Source: Persicaria tinctoria
Taxonomy: Eukaryota > Streptophyta > Magnoliopsida > Caryophyllales > Polygonaceae
Direction of reading: 5' to 3'
Length of the DNA: 64,000 bases
Assembly (NCBI GenBank): GCA_037127255.1
Contig: JBANSL010000001.1
Span: forward strand, 38,183,001 to 38,247,000
In this document: one piece after another, positions 46,214 to 58,078 of the stretch
Numbering within the stretch: the stretch's first letter is position 1
How the letters are laid out: the number at the start of each line of letters is the position of its first letter
Program-made: the position numbers and the translations under genes
The notes under the pieces: generated by a model
Databases searched by the model: none
Told to the model about the DNA's origin: nothing
What the model saw: the letters and a program-made list of their open reading frames with translations, nothing else

Positions 46214-47021
46214 GGAGACTTGGTCAAACTAGCGACTGAGGGCATCACAGGACGGAGACTTGGTCACAATCATCTGTGCCTCCCATCGTTGAGGGTTCTC
46301 CCTCCTCCTTTGTTGGGTACGACTTCTGTCGTCGGTTCTGCTCTCGGCTTTGGTGGTTCCTCAGATCGGGGTTTCTACAACCTCCATGGGTGATACACTC
46401 CTTTATTATCCTCCGGATATAAGAAATTAAAATTACAATTTTCAATCCTTCTGTCCTGTGTCCTTTCCTTTCGATTGTTTTTTTAATCTTTTGCCTTTTG
46501 CTCATCTTGCCTATCTCTATTTTGGCTTGCCGTGTGTAGCCTATTATGATCTTTGTTATCGTCCTTGAGGGGTTTAAGATGAATTTTTGGGTTTGATTGA
46601 GCAATGGTTTGGTTAGGATTTAGGCTTGTGGATTGGTGTGCAGTGTTATTCTTGTTGTCTGCAGGCTTCATGTGAATGGTGATCGATTTGCTTTGTTCGA
46701 AGATGTCGTGGAAGTGCGATCGATATCTGAAGGCTCTGTTGGAGTCCATAATCTGAGATGTCCGCTAGGTTCCCCAGAGTTCTCTGTGTGCGTCTTCCCT
46801 TTAACCGAGCGGTTTAATTGTTCTGCTAGCTTGTAGTTTCGGTGTAGGATAACTTGTACTTTTATTTCTGCTTTTATTTTTGTCATTTGCTTTAGTCATT
46901 TACTTCTGTATGTTTTTTCGGTTGTACAAGATGGTTAGTTCATCTACCGACTTGTTCGGTCTCTCGGTTTCTCTAGGCTTGTCTGAATAACCGAATTCTT
47001 ATCTTGCTTCAAAAAAAAATA
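46214..47021 (+). mobile_element. Retroposon 3' tail, plus strand
   Basis: T-rich, non-coding 3' UTR-like DNA ends CCGAATTCTTATCTTGCTTC plus nine or more A (47012-47020). It resembles the CGAATTCTTACCTTATC-A(n) end of the LINE at 18738. The 5' limit is unclear because it joins the segmental duplication. Confidence 0.5.
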
Positions 47022-47261
47022 GAAGGTGTGAAGACTAATATATTTGTCCTTCATGTTTTATTGTTAGGCAAAATACATTTCTACCCATCCAATACAATTT
47101 TGGGTGACAATAAGCAATATTATAGTTGGCAAGAGAAATTTTTATAGATAACAAGCTATTTTCTAAAAGTCACTGCTCAAACTCATCTAGGCATTAGGCG
47201 AGAGGTTGCCAGCTAGATTTTGACCTATATATGCGGACAAGTGTGGGCATGAGTTGCCTTT

Positions 47262-47700
47262 TTTTTTTTGAAATAGGCAACAATTTAAAATACCAAAAAA
47301 ACATGTCTGATAAACTGCAGGGTGATAAAAATGATAGGCGGACAACCCATCAAGGAGAGTACATAGACATCGAGGTGACAAATAAGCCGAAAGACATCCA
47401 GCAAAACTCCACATGATAAAAAAGCTCGCATGAGAATGAAGAAGTGGGAAGTCATGCACTACCAAAGTATACCGTCGGACAACAGATATACACCAAAAAA
47501 GATCTCTTATGGGAAGTAAAGATGAGAGTACTCCAAGAAGCACAACCCAAGAAATGGAGTTGTCTTTGGCACACCACCACGACGCTGACCATAAACGAAT
47601 CATACCACGTCAAAACTGAACAAGAGAAGCAAAAGATCTAAGCATGCCAGAAGCCACCAAAACCAATTGAACCTCAAAGAGACAAACCAGTTTGTCAAAA
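47262..47700 (-). mobile_element. LINE-type retroposon 3' tail, minus strand
   Basis: A T-run (47261-47271) is followed by GAAATAGGCAACAATTT. On the minus strand this is a poly(A)-ended, TTTG-rich 3' UTR. The long minus frame at 47187-47603 is Cys/Leu-rich UTR reading, not a gene. Confidence 0.4.
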
Positions 47701-48080
47701 AAGGAACACGTCACCTAACTCAATAAACTTTCAAAAATTCTACTCATTTCTTTTTTTATTTATGTTTTACCTTTTTATTTTCTAATTTCCAATTTTGCGA
47801 CTTAATTTTTTAGTGACATAGATTTTAATTTTTTTTTTCTTTTCCATTTTCTCTTTTTTTTTTTTTAAAAAAAAACTTTTAAGGTCACAACGAACAACTA
47901 TACAAGCTTGTAGTGCAACTTTGTACAAGAAATTGCTCAAATTTTTTTAAAAAAACAATAAAGCCTTGGAAAACGCATTATTTTCTAATAGTTTTTTTAT
48001 TTTATGCTCCAATGGCATAGGATAAGAGTACTAAGTTGGAAATATTTTTCAAAATTTAATTAGTTTAGCTTTTATTTTAA
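47701..48080. other. AT-rich intergenic DNA
   Basis: Long T- and A-rich tracts lie near 47820-47880. No feature was recognised. Confidence 0.5.
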
Positions 48081-48082
48081 TT

Positions 48083-48160
48083 ATATTCCTGGTGACATTG
48101 AGGACAACAAGAAGGTGTCATTTGATGGTCCTATCACTCGTGCAAGGGCCAAGATGATTT
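48083..48160 (+). pseudogene. C-terminal tail of a Ty3/gypsy polyprotein
   Basis: The plus frame reads DIEDNKKVSFDGPITRARAK then MI and a stop. G-P-(I/M)-T-R-A-R-A-K is the common end of plant Ty3/gypsy polyproteins after integrase. The rest of pol is missing. An LTR-like sequence beginning TGTTGGAACATT (48406) follows. Confidence 0.6.
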
Positions 48161-48405
48161 AAGATGCTACCAAGGCACTTCTCATTCGTTACCAAGGAAC
48201 GATGGAGCAAAGATTCATGTCACCTTGGATCACTTTGCTCAGGACTAGACCAACAGCCCAGGAGGTGAGCTTGAGACCACACACAAAGCTCATGAGGACT
48301 CAACAACAACCACCTTGAGTTGATCCGAGTGCAAAGGGAGTCGATATCGAGCCCCCATGGATCGATGTCGAGTGTGCTAGGACTGGATGGATTTGTCCTA
48401 TTGTG

Positions 48406-49144
48406 TTGGAACATTATTTTTATTATATTTATTATTTTATGTATTTAGGAAATAATTGTAGGAAGGAAAATATCTTCTTGGGTTTTTTCCTTAACCACTA
48501 AGCTTAGTTGTATCTATCTTTATCTAGGTTTTATCTATCTTAGTTAGGATATTTGTTTCCTTTATTATCATTTTATCTAGACAAATTCTATCCTTTGTAA
48601 GGAAGGATTGACATTGTTTTGTTATTTAAGAACATTCTTTACATTCAATAAAATTAGATTGGAAATTAGAATTGAAGAAACATTTTGGCTAAAGGTTCTT
48701 CAATTACCAATCCAAAGCTTTTGCCTTCATATTGTTGCTATTGTTCATTCATCCAAACAAAGATCTTAAACCCTAATCCAAAACACAAAATCAAACACAA
48801 GGAGGAAACCCTAATAGGCAACCGTCGCTAAAACAGAAGAAGAAGCACCGTCGCGAAGGAGGACTTTCATCGCTGAGTCCGCGCTTCTCACCCAGGCGGC
48901 GACCGCTGCACCCATCGCCACCTAGTCGCTGCCTCTATCGCCGTAGTGGCTCCGTCGTTGTTCATTCTTTTCTATTGTGTTGTGTCTTTGTTTTGTTTTC
49001 TGTCGCAATTAATTCCTTCACTCATATTCAATTATACTTGTTCCAAATCAGGAGAAATCAAAGAATATTGCAAAATCGGGACAACCTTAAGTCGTTAGTC
49101 TTGATTCTAAGCCCACATGCAAAGGATCGAGATTCGCAACGCAT
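48406..49144 (+). repeat. Probable LTR of the Ty3/gypsy remnant
   Basis: It starts TGTTGGAACATTATTTTTAT downstream of the polyprotein tail, contains TTTATCTA-rich DNA and AATAAAATT (near 48648), then leader-like AAACCCTAATCC sequence. The 3' limit is uncertain because it runs into the next LTR remnant. Confidence 0.4.
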
Positions 49145-49616
49145 CAACCATGTTGGGCTAATCTTCCACTCATATGCTTGTGAAGATATTGAGGTTGGTT
49201 TGGTTATCAATTAAGGTTCTTTCAATCTTATTATCTCGTTTCCTTTGCGCTTATATTGTTATTATGTTGCATTCTTTGTCTAGATTAGCTACATAGACTG
49301 AGTTGCATCTATCTAGGGTTTCAACTTCCTCCACTTCTGTTGGTCAAACCTCTATAACTGCAAACACATCCAATGATAACAGGTTGGGGAGCGGGATTGT
49401 TTAAGGAAACTGACTTTTGAATAATATTGCTTATAGGTAAAGGCAAGGGTTGGGTTGACAACTAGGTGACAACTTGCTATAAACCGTATGTTATATTATT
49501 GAATTGATAAATAGACTTGGGCTCTAATGTTTCTCGAACACCGTAAAAGAGTTTAGGGATTTGGGCAGTGATCAAATAAGGAAGCTATACAACTCTGTGC
49601 ACAAACATGTCCCTAG
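49145..49616 (+). repeat. Partial 5' LTR of element family B
   Basis: Co-linear with 53290-53755: AGACTGAGTTGCATCTA, GACAACTAGGTGACAACTTG, GCTATACAACT and GTGCACAAAC. It breaks at CCCTAGGG, where an inverted segment begins, so its 3' third and primer site are missing. Confidence 0.75.
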
Positions 49617-49619
49617 GGT

Positions 49620-49881
49620 TTTTCCCCGCGGGGATCTTCGTACTCACCAATTTCCTCCAAGGTGCGGACTTTAATCATTTCTTGTGTAGGAGCCAAAGCG
49701 TTCGACTCCAAACTCAACCTCTCAATAGGTGAGATAGTGGTGACTTTGGTTGAAGTGGGAGCCAAAATACATGAGTCCTCATGCTTGCCACCATGAGCTT
49801 GATTTTTCTCCCTTACTCTGTGCACAAACAGTTCTGTCGGCAGAACATTGTTGGTGGCATTACATACCCGCGGGGAAAAAT
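49620..49881. other. Internal inversion bounded by TTTTTCCCCGCGGGG inverted repeats
   Basis: TTTTTCCCCGCGGGG (49619) and CCCGCGGGGAAAAA (49868) face each other. The DNA between encodes on the minus strand DSCILAPTSTKVTTI. The same peptide lies on the plus strand at 54571-54630 in the related internal region, so this segment is flipped. Confidence 0.7.
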
Positions 49882-50069
49882 CAAGCTCACAAAGGTAAGG
49901 GAGAGGTAAGATTCAATACCTATTTTCCTCACCCTAGTGTGCACCCAACTCATGGTTAGGCACGAGAGTTTGATCTACTTATACGAGCGTTGATGATTTT
50001 CGTAATAAGATCTTGAAGTGTAAAGTGAAAAGAATAAACCGTCGACTTAGACGATAAACAAGGACGCTT

Positions 50070-50087
50070 CTCGGGAGGCAACCCGAG
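50070..50087 (+). promoter_or_regulatory. Conserved stem-loop CTCGGG-AGGCAA-CCCGAG (family B)
   Basis: Identical over 18 bp to 11016-11033, although the surrounding element is otherwise unrelated. Confidence 0.6.
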
Positions 50088-50199
50088 CTAGTTAGCTTTT
50101 ATTGCATCATAGTTATGTTTGTTTCTGGACTAATAGAACTCCGGTTTTCTGGAAGAGAGATTTTGTGTTTTTTTTTTAATCTTATCCAGGCTGAACAGA

Positions 50200-51100
50200 A
50201 GAAGAATGGAGGAAAAGACGGAGAAAAATGAAGACCCAAAAGGTCGGTGCTCAGCGCCCGCCGATGCGAGCCCAGGAGATCGACGCTGGTCTCTTAGTCA
50301 CCGCATCTACCGCTCTACACAGAATCACATATTTGATGTGAATTCGACTTTAAAATCCGATTCGAACTCGAAGATACCTTATGAGATTTGGATAAGGGAG
50401 TCAAATTCTATCTTTTCTCTTCTTAATTATCCTATTTCTCCGAAGATTTATCATATCTATATAAATTTTTATCTCTTTCTCCTATTCTATCTTCTATCCT
50501 CTTTATATATACAATTTCCCCACTTTAGTTCGCACTAACCTAGTTTCTCTTGAGTTTTCAGAGCATACATCCGAGTCAATTCAAAGCAAACGTCTGATTT
50601 TGGAGATAAGTTGAAGGATTGAAGCTATTCTTCATCAAAATTCGAAAAAAAATGAAGAACAGGACGGACACAAATTATCGGCACCCGCCGCCCTCTAGCC
50701 GCGCCCGCCTATACTCTAGAGGTCATCATTTTTTAGTTCGCACTCGGAATTTCGGTGAGATTTCTCCGATTTTCTCCTTTCCTATCTCTTTTGAATAATG
50801 TCTATGGATGCGAATATGGTTATATCAGATTATTTAGAACTTTGCGAGGAAACATGGTAGCACTATGTGGAAGCATACACTTACTCTATATCCTGATTTT
50901 TTGACCCACAAGCTTTATACACTTTAGGTTTGTTTAAGAATGTGCAGCTATGCTCAAGGAAAGAAGGTCGAAGCTCAAAACCAATGACGAGTTCAAGTGT
51001 AGGGGAGGGCTTACCTACAAGACCCGTATCAGCACATCATTGTATCCCATAGAAGAATCCTGACCATCCTCCCGCTGGCAATGTTACACCTAACTTCGAG
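50200..51100 (+). other. Family B internal leader-like region
   Basis: It contains one of three copies of a ~400-bp block (GACTTTAAAATCCGATTCGA, CCTTATGAGATTTGGATAAG, TTTATATATACA), also at 55010-55290 and 55680-56130. GC-rich CGCCCGCCG motifs occur near 50250 and 50690. No convincing gene. Confidence 0.55.
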
Positions 51101-51590
51101 GTGCCAACATGCGAGGTCCTTGAGGATCGTGAATTTTACTTCAAGATTGATTATGATACTTATATGCAGCAAGAGGATCCCACTTATCAGGAGTTAGGAG
51201 GGGCAATCCCCTCACAAGGTGGATCGCATGGAGCTTACATGGATGTTGGAGTAGGTTCCTCACATGGAGGATCACATGGCACATACTCATTACTTTGGAG
51301 GAACCAGCTCTTCCTAGTATGACGATTTCACCTTCCCATTGCAGCACTACTTTGAGAGATCCCATAACCACATCATCAACACCCTCGACCACTGGATTGG
51401 AAGGGTCGAGGTGAACCAAGCAGTAATGGGACAAAGGATCGATGGGATGGGGTCACGTGTGGATGGCTACGATCAGTACTTCTTACCCATTATAGCCAAC
51501 TAGGAAGCCCATATGAAAAGCTTGAACGACTCTTGTTGCTTGTTCCAAGGGAGAAAAATCCATGGCTATCCACCGACACCACAAGAGTAA
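51101..51590 (+). pseudogene. Decayed gag-like ORF of family B
   Basis: Plus frames show EDREFYFKIDYDTYMQQEDP and GGSHGAYMDVGVGSSHGGSH (Gly/Ser/His repeats). After a frame change they show TFPLQHYFERSHNHIINTLD and VNQAVMGQRIDGMGSRVDGY. The latter coiled-coil-like segment resembles the end of gag-like ORFs in non-autonomous Athila/Tat-like elements. Family assignment is tentative. No zinc knuckle, protease or reverse transcriptase is present. Confidence 0.45.
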
Positions 51591-51633
51591 TCTAGTAAGT
51601 TTCCTCTTCTCACACCTATGCTTTCTTGTTTAA

Positions 51634-51690
51634 TTTTGTTGTCTTTAATGTTTCATTGAGGGCAATGAAATGTTTAAGTGTGGGGAAGGA
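51634..51690 (+). promoter_or_regulatory. Conserved CATTGAGGGCAATGAAA / AAGTGTGGGGA block (family B)
   Basis: Nearly the same as 11095-11153: TTTTGTTGTCTTTAATGTTT, CATTGAGG(G)CAATGAAA and AAGTGTGGGG. Confidence 0.6.
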
Positions 51691-53191
51691 ATTCAGTGCA
51701 TTTAATTAGATCATATTTCAAATTTTTGCATGCATTTCATGTTTAAATTTCAGCACATTATTAAGCATTAAAAAATCAAAGAAAATATAAGAAAATTTCA
51801 ACAAATCCAAAAAAATAAGAAAAGTCGAAAAATAAAAAATATCATGTATTGCATTTAGGTGCTATCAAATATATCCATCTTACCTTAAATTGTCCTCTAA
51901 ATCACTTTAATGAGCTTTAATGCATATATCTCATGATTCGATTGAATTGCTTAATTTTGTCACATATTTAAAATGGTTTTCAATGGGAGCATTATTAAAG
52001 AATTTAATTGAGCATGTATAATCTAAGTTCTTATGCATGACTGAAATCTAACAAATAATTGTCCTAGTGAGAATGTTTAGCTTTATAGGGATATTCTTAA
52101 TATTCCCTTTGCTTTTGTTGTGTGATTTACTCATCTTATGCAATTACCTCTTAGTATTGACATGTTTATCTATTTTTAGGCTAATTATATAAGTGTTCAT
52201 TGTTTATAAGTTTAATATGATAGAGACACCTTTTAGCCACATTTATCTATATCCGCCCTACATTATACCTCTACTTGAAGCCAATTTTGAGCCTTAGCCT
52301 TTTCTTTAAAAGCTCCACAAAATATATTATATCCATAGGTGATAATAAGCCTGATCCCTCCGAGAATTAGGATTAGAGTTGGTTATGGATTTATCCTTTG
52401 AGTAAAGAAGAAAAGCTATAGTTTATGCATTAATGTCAAACGTTTCAAGAGAGTTGTAATGTTCTATGCTTTATTTCATCACATATTGGATGTTATAGAT
52501 GACTCTAAAGAAAAGAAAAATAGCAAAAGAAAAAAAAAAGAAGGAAAAACAAGAATCGAAAAAAAAAGAAGGAAAAAGAAAAAAAAAGGGTACTATTGCA
52601 ATAAAGAGCCTTAGTTTATTTTCATATGTGAGAGTTGAATAATTTGCATGGTTAAGAGGGTTCTGCCTTATCATCATGGAAGCTTGTGTAATTTTTAGTT
52701 GTTTTGGTGAATGTTGGAGATGTTGGAATCTTAGTCCCCAGAATTGAAAGCACCACATAGCCAAAATAATTCTTTGCCTTACTTTCATACCAAAACCCAT
52801 TACAACCCTGCCGAGTGGAGTCTTCTTTGAAGTCTTCCATTGAGCGAAAGATCTCTTGATGTTACTTATATGCTTTGACGTATTTAGTGGAGAATTTGTT
52901 ATATAAATGTCAATGCTTATGTAGCTTTTCATATACTGAATGAGTTGAGAGTTGTTCTTAAAAGCATAAACACATGAGAGCAAGATAAACACATTTTTTC
53001 TGTGAGGTTGGATGGATAAGCATGTGGGATACTTGATCACTCATATACTTTTTAGGATGGTTGTTCTCTTGCTCATGGATCCCGCTTTGTGATGTTGCTT
53101 TTGATGGAATTATAGCATAAAGGTCTCATTTGTATGATATAAATTATATTTAATTTTCATTGTTTGAGAACAAGAAAAGGGTAAGGGTATT
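51691..53191 (+). other. Family B non-coding 3' internal region and polypurine tract
   Basis: AT-rich with A-runs near 52500-52590. No frame is credible. It ends CAAGAAAAGGGTAAGGGTAT just before the LTR at 53192, a position and composition fitting the polypurine tract. Confidence 0.6.
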
Positions 53192-54027
53192 TGATGATGC
53201 ACATTTTAACATACATAATATGATGGTTTTAGGCTTATTTACATGGCATTATAACCCTAGGGTTTTCTCTTATTTCTTTGCATGAAGATAGCTATGCTAG
53301 GCTAATCTTCCATTCATCTGCTTTTCAAGACGTTGGTTTGGTTATCAATTTAGGTTCTTTCAATCTTATTATCATATTTCCTTTGCATTATATTATTATT
53401 ATGTTCCATTCTTTGTCTTGATTAGCTACCTAGACTGAGTTGCATCTAGCTAGGGTTTCGACTTCCTTCGCTCATGCGGGTCGAAACTCTATAGTAGTAA
53501 ACCGATCCAGTGATAACAAGTTGGGAAGTAGGATTATGTAAGGAAACTGACAATTGAATAACGTTGCTTATAAGTAAAGGCAAAGGTTGGGTTGACAACT
53601 AGGTGACAACTTGCTATAAACCATAATATTATTGAATTTCTAAGGAGACTTGGGACATAATGCTTCTTGAACCCCATACAAGAATTTAAGGAGTTGCGTA
53701 ATGATCGAATAAGGAAGCTATACAACTTAGTGCACAAACCGATCCCTAGGGTGATAAAAAGAACCAAGAATAACCAACCATGTCAAGATAAGTAGATGAA
53801 ACCACCTTCACCATAATATTCACTCAGTGCTACATTGCTTTCGCACGTTCAAACATAAATCAAATGCTTTGTTGTGTTCTTTCTCTTTCTTTATTCTGCA
53901 TAGTTGACAAGAAAAGTAATGAATACACGCTCTCTGTGGGATCGATACTTGTACTTATTCGCTATACGAGTGTTGAGTATTAGGTATTTATTTTGGAAAG
54001 AATCAACGACCGTTTCACCGCTTGTCA
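53192..54027 (+). repeat. LTR of family B
   Basis: 836 bp from TGATGATGCACATTTTAAC to CGCTTGTCA. A purine tract precedes it and a tRNA-Asp-type primer site follows, so it serves both as 3' LTR of the unit to its left and 5' LTR of the unit to its right. It matches the partial LTR at 49145-49616. Confidence 0.8.
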
Positions 54028-54031
54028 AATT

Positions 54032-54049
54032 TTGGCGTCGTTGTCTTGG
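54032..54049 (+). promoter_or_regulatory. Diverged tRNA-Asp-type primer binding site
   Basis: TGGCGTCGTTGTCTTGGA differs at three positions from TGGCGCCGTTGCCGGGGA. It is separated from the LTR by AATT. Confidence 0.7.
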
Positions 54050-54227
54050 AGCGTCGCTATTTTAGTGTGTTTTCTTTGTTAACTATTGTCGGGGACCTAT
54101 CTAATAGTCTTCGACACCCCATTACTAATCCTTTACAATGAAGTCTTTAGAGTCACTAGGTGAATTTTTTTTTCCAATCTCTTTTAAAGGTGCTAGACTT
54201 TGTGGAGAATCGGCCCTAAAAAAGTAT

Positions 54228-54636
54228 CGAAGATGACATTCACGACTTGGTAGTTTGCGTTTTAGAGGGCACGCATACGAAGATAGTAAAATACCTTATA
54301 TTTGCGTATGAGGAAGGCTTGTGTGAACCAGGACCATTAGGGCTTTGGGAACTTATCAGCGATTTGGCTGAAGAAGGGAAGAGCGCGGAAGACGTCTATG
54401 AAGACGAATTCAATTAAGATATCCAAGCCCCGACATCAACTGAAATCCACCTCTCGTTCAAGGACGACACGCAACCACAACTAGACGCAAGTGACGAAGA
54501 AGTAACCGAAGGTGAAGAGGAAAGCCTGATGCCTACCAACATGGATTCTCAAGGTTTCAAGCATGACGACTCATGCATTTTGGCTCCTACTTCAACCAAA
54601 GTCACCACTATTGCACCTTTAGAGCCACTACTTTAA
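54228..54636 (+). pseudogene. Acidic ORF of family B, one in-frame stop
   Basis: The plus frame reads DDIHDLVVCVLEGTHTKIVK, YLIFAYEEGLCEPGPLGLWE, then a TAA, then the acidic EVTEGEEESLMP and DSCILAPTSTKVTTIAPLEP to a stop. The same peptide end is encoded in the inverted segment at 49613-49825. I do not recognise a domain; it is probably an accessory or gag-derived ORF of a non-autonomous LTR element. Confidence 0.45.
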
Positions 54637-55293
54637 TAAACCGTCGTCAGAACTTTGTTGATGGTATTATATACACGCAGGGAAAAATCAAGCTCACAAA
54701 GGTAAAGGAGAGGTAAAAAATTCATCTCATATATCTTTCAATACCTATTTTCCTAACCCTAGTGTGCACTCAACTCATGGTTGGGCACAAGAGTTTGATC
54801 TACCTATACGGGCGTTGACGATATCCGCAAGAAGATCTTGAAGTGGAAAGGGAAAATAATAAGTCATCGACTTAGAGGATAAACGAGGACGCCTCTCGAG
54901 AGGCAAACCGAGCTAATTAGTTTTTATTGCACCATAGTTAGGTTTGTTTCTACACTAATAAAACTCCTATTTTTTGGAAGACAGGTTTTGTGTTTGTGTA
55001 GATCTTATCCAGGATGAACGAAAGAAGAATGGAGAAAACGACGGAGAAAAACGAAGACCTAGAAGGTCGGCGCCCGCCGCCATAGATTGCGCCCGCCGAT
55101 GAGAGCCCAGGAGATCGGCGCTTGCCACTTAGTCACCGCATCTACCGATCTACACAGAATCACATATTTGATCCAAATTCGACTTTAAAATCCGATCCGA
55201 ACTCGAAGATACCTTATGAGATTTGGATAAGGGAGTCAAATTCTATCTTTTTTCTTCTTAATTATCCTATTTCTCTGAAGATATATCATATCT
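54617..55293 (+). repeat. Tandem duplication in family B, unit 1
   Basis: Starts TTTAGAGCCACTACTTTAAT. It includes the decayed stem-loop (54895-54912), CGCCCGCCG motifs and the GACTTTAAAATCCGATCCGA block, and is repeated immediately as unit 2. Confidence 0.85.
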
Positions 55294-56000
55294 TCTTTAG
55301 AGCCACTACTTTAATAAATCATCATCATAACTTTATTGATGGTATTATATACAAGCAGGGAAAAATCAAGCTCACAAAGGTAAGGGAGAGGTAAAAAATT
55401 CATATCATGTATCTTTCAATACCTATTTTCCTAACCCTAGTGTGCACTCAACTCGTGATTGGGCACAAGAGTTTGATCTACTTATACGGGTGTTGACGAT
55501 GTCCGTAAGAAGATCTTGAAGTGGAAAGGGAAAATAATAAATCGCCGACTTAGAGGATAAAGAAGGACGCTTCTCGAGAGGCAAACTGAGATAATTAGTT
55601 TTTATTGCACCATAGTTAGGTTTGTTTCTGCACTAATAAAACTCCTCTTTTTAGGAAGACGGATTTTGTGTTTGTGTAGATCTTATCCAGGCTGAACGGA
55701 AGAAGAATGGAGGAAAAGACGGAGAAAAACGAAGACGTAGAAGGTCGGCGCCCGCCGCCCACACATGGCGTCTGCCGATGTGAGCCCATGAGATCGGCAC
55801 CTGCCAGTTAGTCACCGCATCTACCGTTGTACACATATTTGATGTGAATTCGACTTTAAAATCCGATCCAAACTCGAAGATACCTTATGAGATTTGGATA
55901 AGGGAGTCAAATTATATCTTTTGTCTTCTTAATTATCCTATTTCTCCGAAGATTTATCATATCTATATAAATTTTTATCTCTTTCTTCTATTATATCTTC
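55294..56000 (+). repeat. Tandem duplication in family B, unit 2
   Basis: Starts with the same TTTAGAGCCACTACTTTAAT and repeats unit 1 in order, with a decayed stem-loop at 55573-55590. The duplicated block continues to about 56130, matching 50460-50610 of the first internal region. Confidence 0.85.
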
Positions 56001-56135
56001 TACCTCCTTTATATATACACTTTACCCCACTTTAGTCCCATCTATCCTAGTTTCTCTTGTGTTTTAAGAGCGTACATTGGAGTCAATTCAAAGAAAATGT
56101 TTGATTTTGGAGAGAAGTTGAAGGATTGATAATGC

Positions 56136-56667
56136 CATCAAGATTGGCCCTCTGTGGGCCAAGACGGTTCGAGGACCCGATCATCCCGAGAAAGAAGAAT
56201 GCGCCACCATGGATTCAAACTTGTTGAAGGGTCGACGTCGAGGGTCCTGGGTCGGCGCCGAGGGTTCTCTAGGGCTGGCTGGTTCCTCTTCAAGAATTTA
56301 TCATATATATTTATCTATTTTATTTATTAATTAGATAAATAAAAGCGAGGGAATTATTTAGATAAATAAAAGTGAGGGAATGATCTATTTCCTTACTTAT
56401 GAAGAAAAGAATATTCTTATATATCTTTTGTCATTTTTTAAATTAATAGAATTATTAGTATTTATTTAGGATTTTTATTTATTTACTTTTAATTGTGAGA
56501 TAGCTAGGGTTTCCTTTGCATAGGAGCCAGACTCACTTAACATTTTTCCTATTTAAGTTTTAATTTGGTTTAGAATTAATCAGGTTGAAATTAAAAGAGA
56601 AGCACTTGGTAAATGCTTTCTCTTCGTCAACCCTAATGATTCGCGTTGTTTTCATCTTGCTCGTTCT
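56136..56667 (+). other. Region before LTR C
   Basis: It starts GATAATGCCATCAAGATTGG and contains GTCGACGTCGAGGG / GTCGGCGCCGAGGG near-repeats. A 26-bp tandem duplication (TTAGATAAATAAAAG(C/T)GAGG) lies near 56325-56375. No gene is recognised. Confidence 0.45.
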
Positions 56668-58057
56668 TGATGTGCATGGTTTTTAGTCATATTTTTCCAT
56701 ATGTTTTATCATTAATTTAAGTCATTTTCATAGAGTTTTGCATTGGGTTTAGTGTCTTTTGCATGTGTTTTCATATTTCAAGAGAAATAGATGTCTTCAC
56801 TAGTTTTTATGTGTTTTACAGAATTTTGGGAGCTGTTTTTGAAGAAACTTTCAACATTGAAAAGAAGCGGAAGAGAATTTAGAGCGCATAGGAATAAGAA
56901 CGAAAGCAATCGGAGTTATAACGAAGGAGATATGGGCGTTTCCCTAAGTCCGAGATGGATTACCATCATACCGACCCCATACCGACCCTAAGGGGGGTCG
57001 GTACCGAGGCTCAATCTGGAAGTGCGAAGCAAGAAAAAGCAACAGTGTGTCATACCGACCCTAAGGGGTGTCGGTACCGAGGTCACCCGCTTCGGTATGG
57101 TTCCCAGCGGACCTTATTTACCCGGATTTGATTATTTTTACCCTTTTTCTTAGATAAACTATAGATAAAATTGATATATTTATTATTTCCTAATTTAGTT
57201 TATGGCTTATTAAGTATAAATAGGATTTTTAGGGTTTGGAAGAGTCTCTCTCTTCCCACCTCTTTTTCAGCACACTTTTAGAATTCTCAGCACACGTTTA
57301 GAGAGCGTTTGTGAGCGGATTTGAGAGCTTTTTGAAGCGATTTCTTTGGCGAAAGTTGGAGAACGTTTTGTGAGGCTTTTTGTGACGTTTTGTTGACATT
57401 ATTCTCAGGTTTTTATGCAATTTAATTTTCTGATTTTTATTTATTTTATGATTTTTGCAATGTCTACCATGTTTATGCGTGAGTAGTCGCCTTTTCTAGG
57501 GTTGGGGTGATCCCAACGATAGTTATGCTGGCAATTTTGCTATGAAATGATGAATTGATTGGTTTTATCTATTTTATGTGCTTAAGTGCTCAATGAAAAT
57601 TGGGCAAATTCCTTTTTGCAATTAAATTGAAAGATTGAATTGTGAATTGGATAGTAATTAGGATTTTGAAACGAAAGTTTGATAACCTAATTAAGATTGT
57701 TAGTAAAGTTTATTAATTTGTGAAAATAAATTGATTGCTTTGCTAGGGTTGATGCAAGTTGACCTATTTAATAGATAAAAACATGATTTTTACTTGATTC
57801 ATTGCGATGCTTGTATGATTATCGTTGTGGTGATCTCTATGCCCTAGACTTTTATTATTATTGAATTTTCATAAAAATTTCAGCAGCCCACAAACCCCCA
57901 AAATTCTATAATTTTCCATCTCTTCTTGCTATTTCTTGCTCTTTGGTAATTAGAATTGAGTCACTGACTTTCTCCATGCGGACGAACTTGACCATACTAT
58001 ACTATAGCGGGGTTTCGATCTTATAAATTTATTTGTTTGAAAATAAATCCTTTATCA
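56668..58057 (+). repeat. 5' LTR of family C
   Basis: 1390 bp from TGATGTGCATGGTTTTTAG to CTTTATCA, directly followed by a primer site. It contains two palindromic GC-rich repeats with CATACCGACCCTAAGGGG and GTCGGTACCGAGG (about 56970-57005 and 57052-57085). Confidence 0.75.
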
Positions 58058-58060
58058 AAT

Positions 58061-58078
58061 TGTCGCCGTTGCCGGGGA
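58061..58078 (+). promoter_or_regulatory. tRNA-Asp primer binding site (family C)
   Basis: TGTCGCCGTTGCCGGGGA is complementary to the 3' end of plant tRNA-Asp at 17 of 18 positions and lies 3 bp after the LTR. Confidence 0.85.

Noticed and set aside
46245..46886. Minus-strand frames of 72-119 codons
   Set aside because: They are antisense to a plus-strand retroposon 3' tail with poly(A) and have no recognisable domain.
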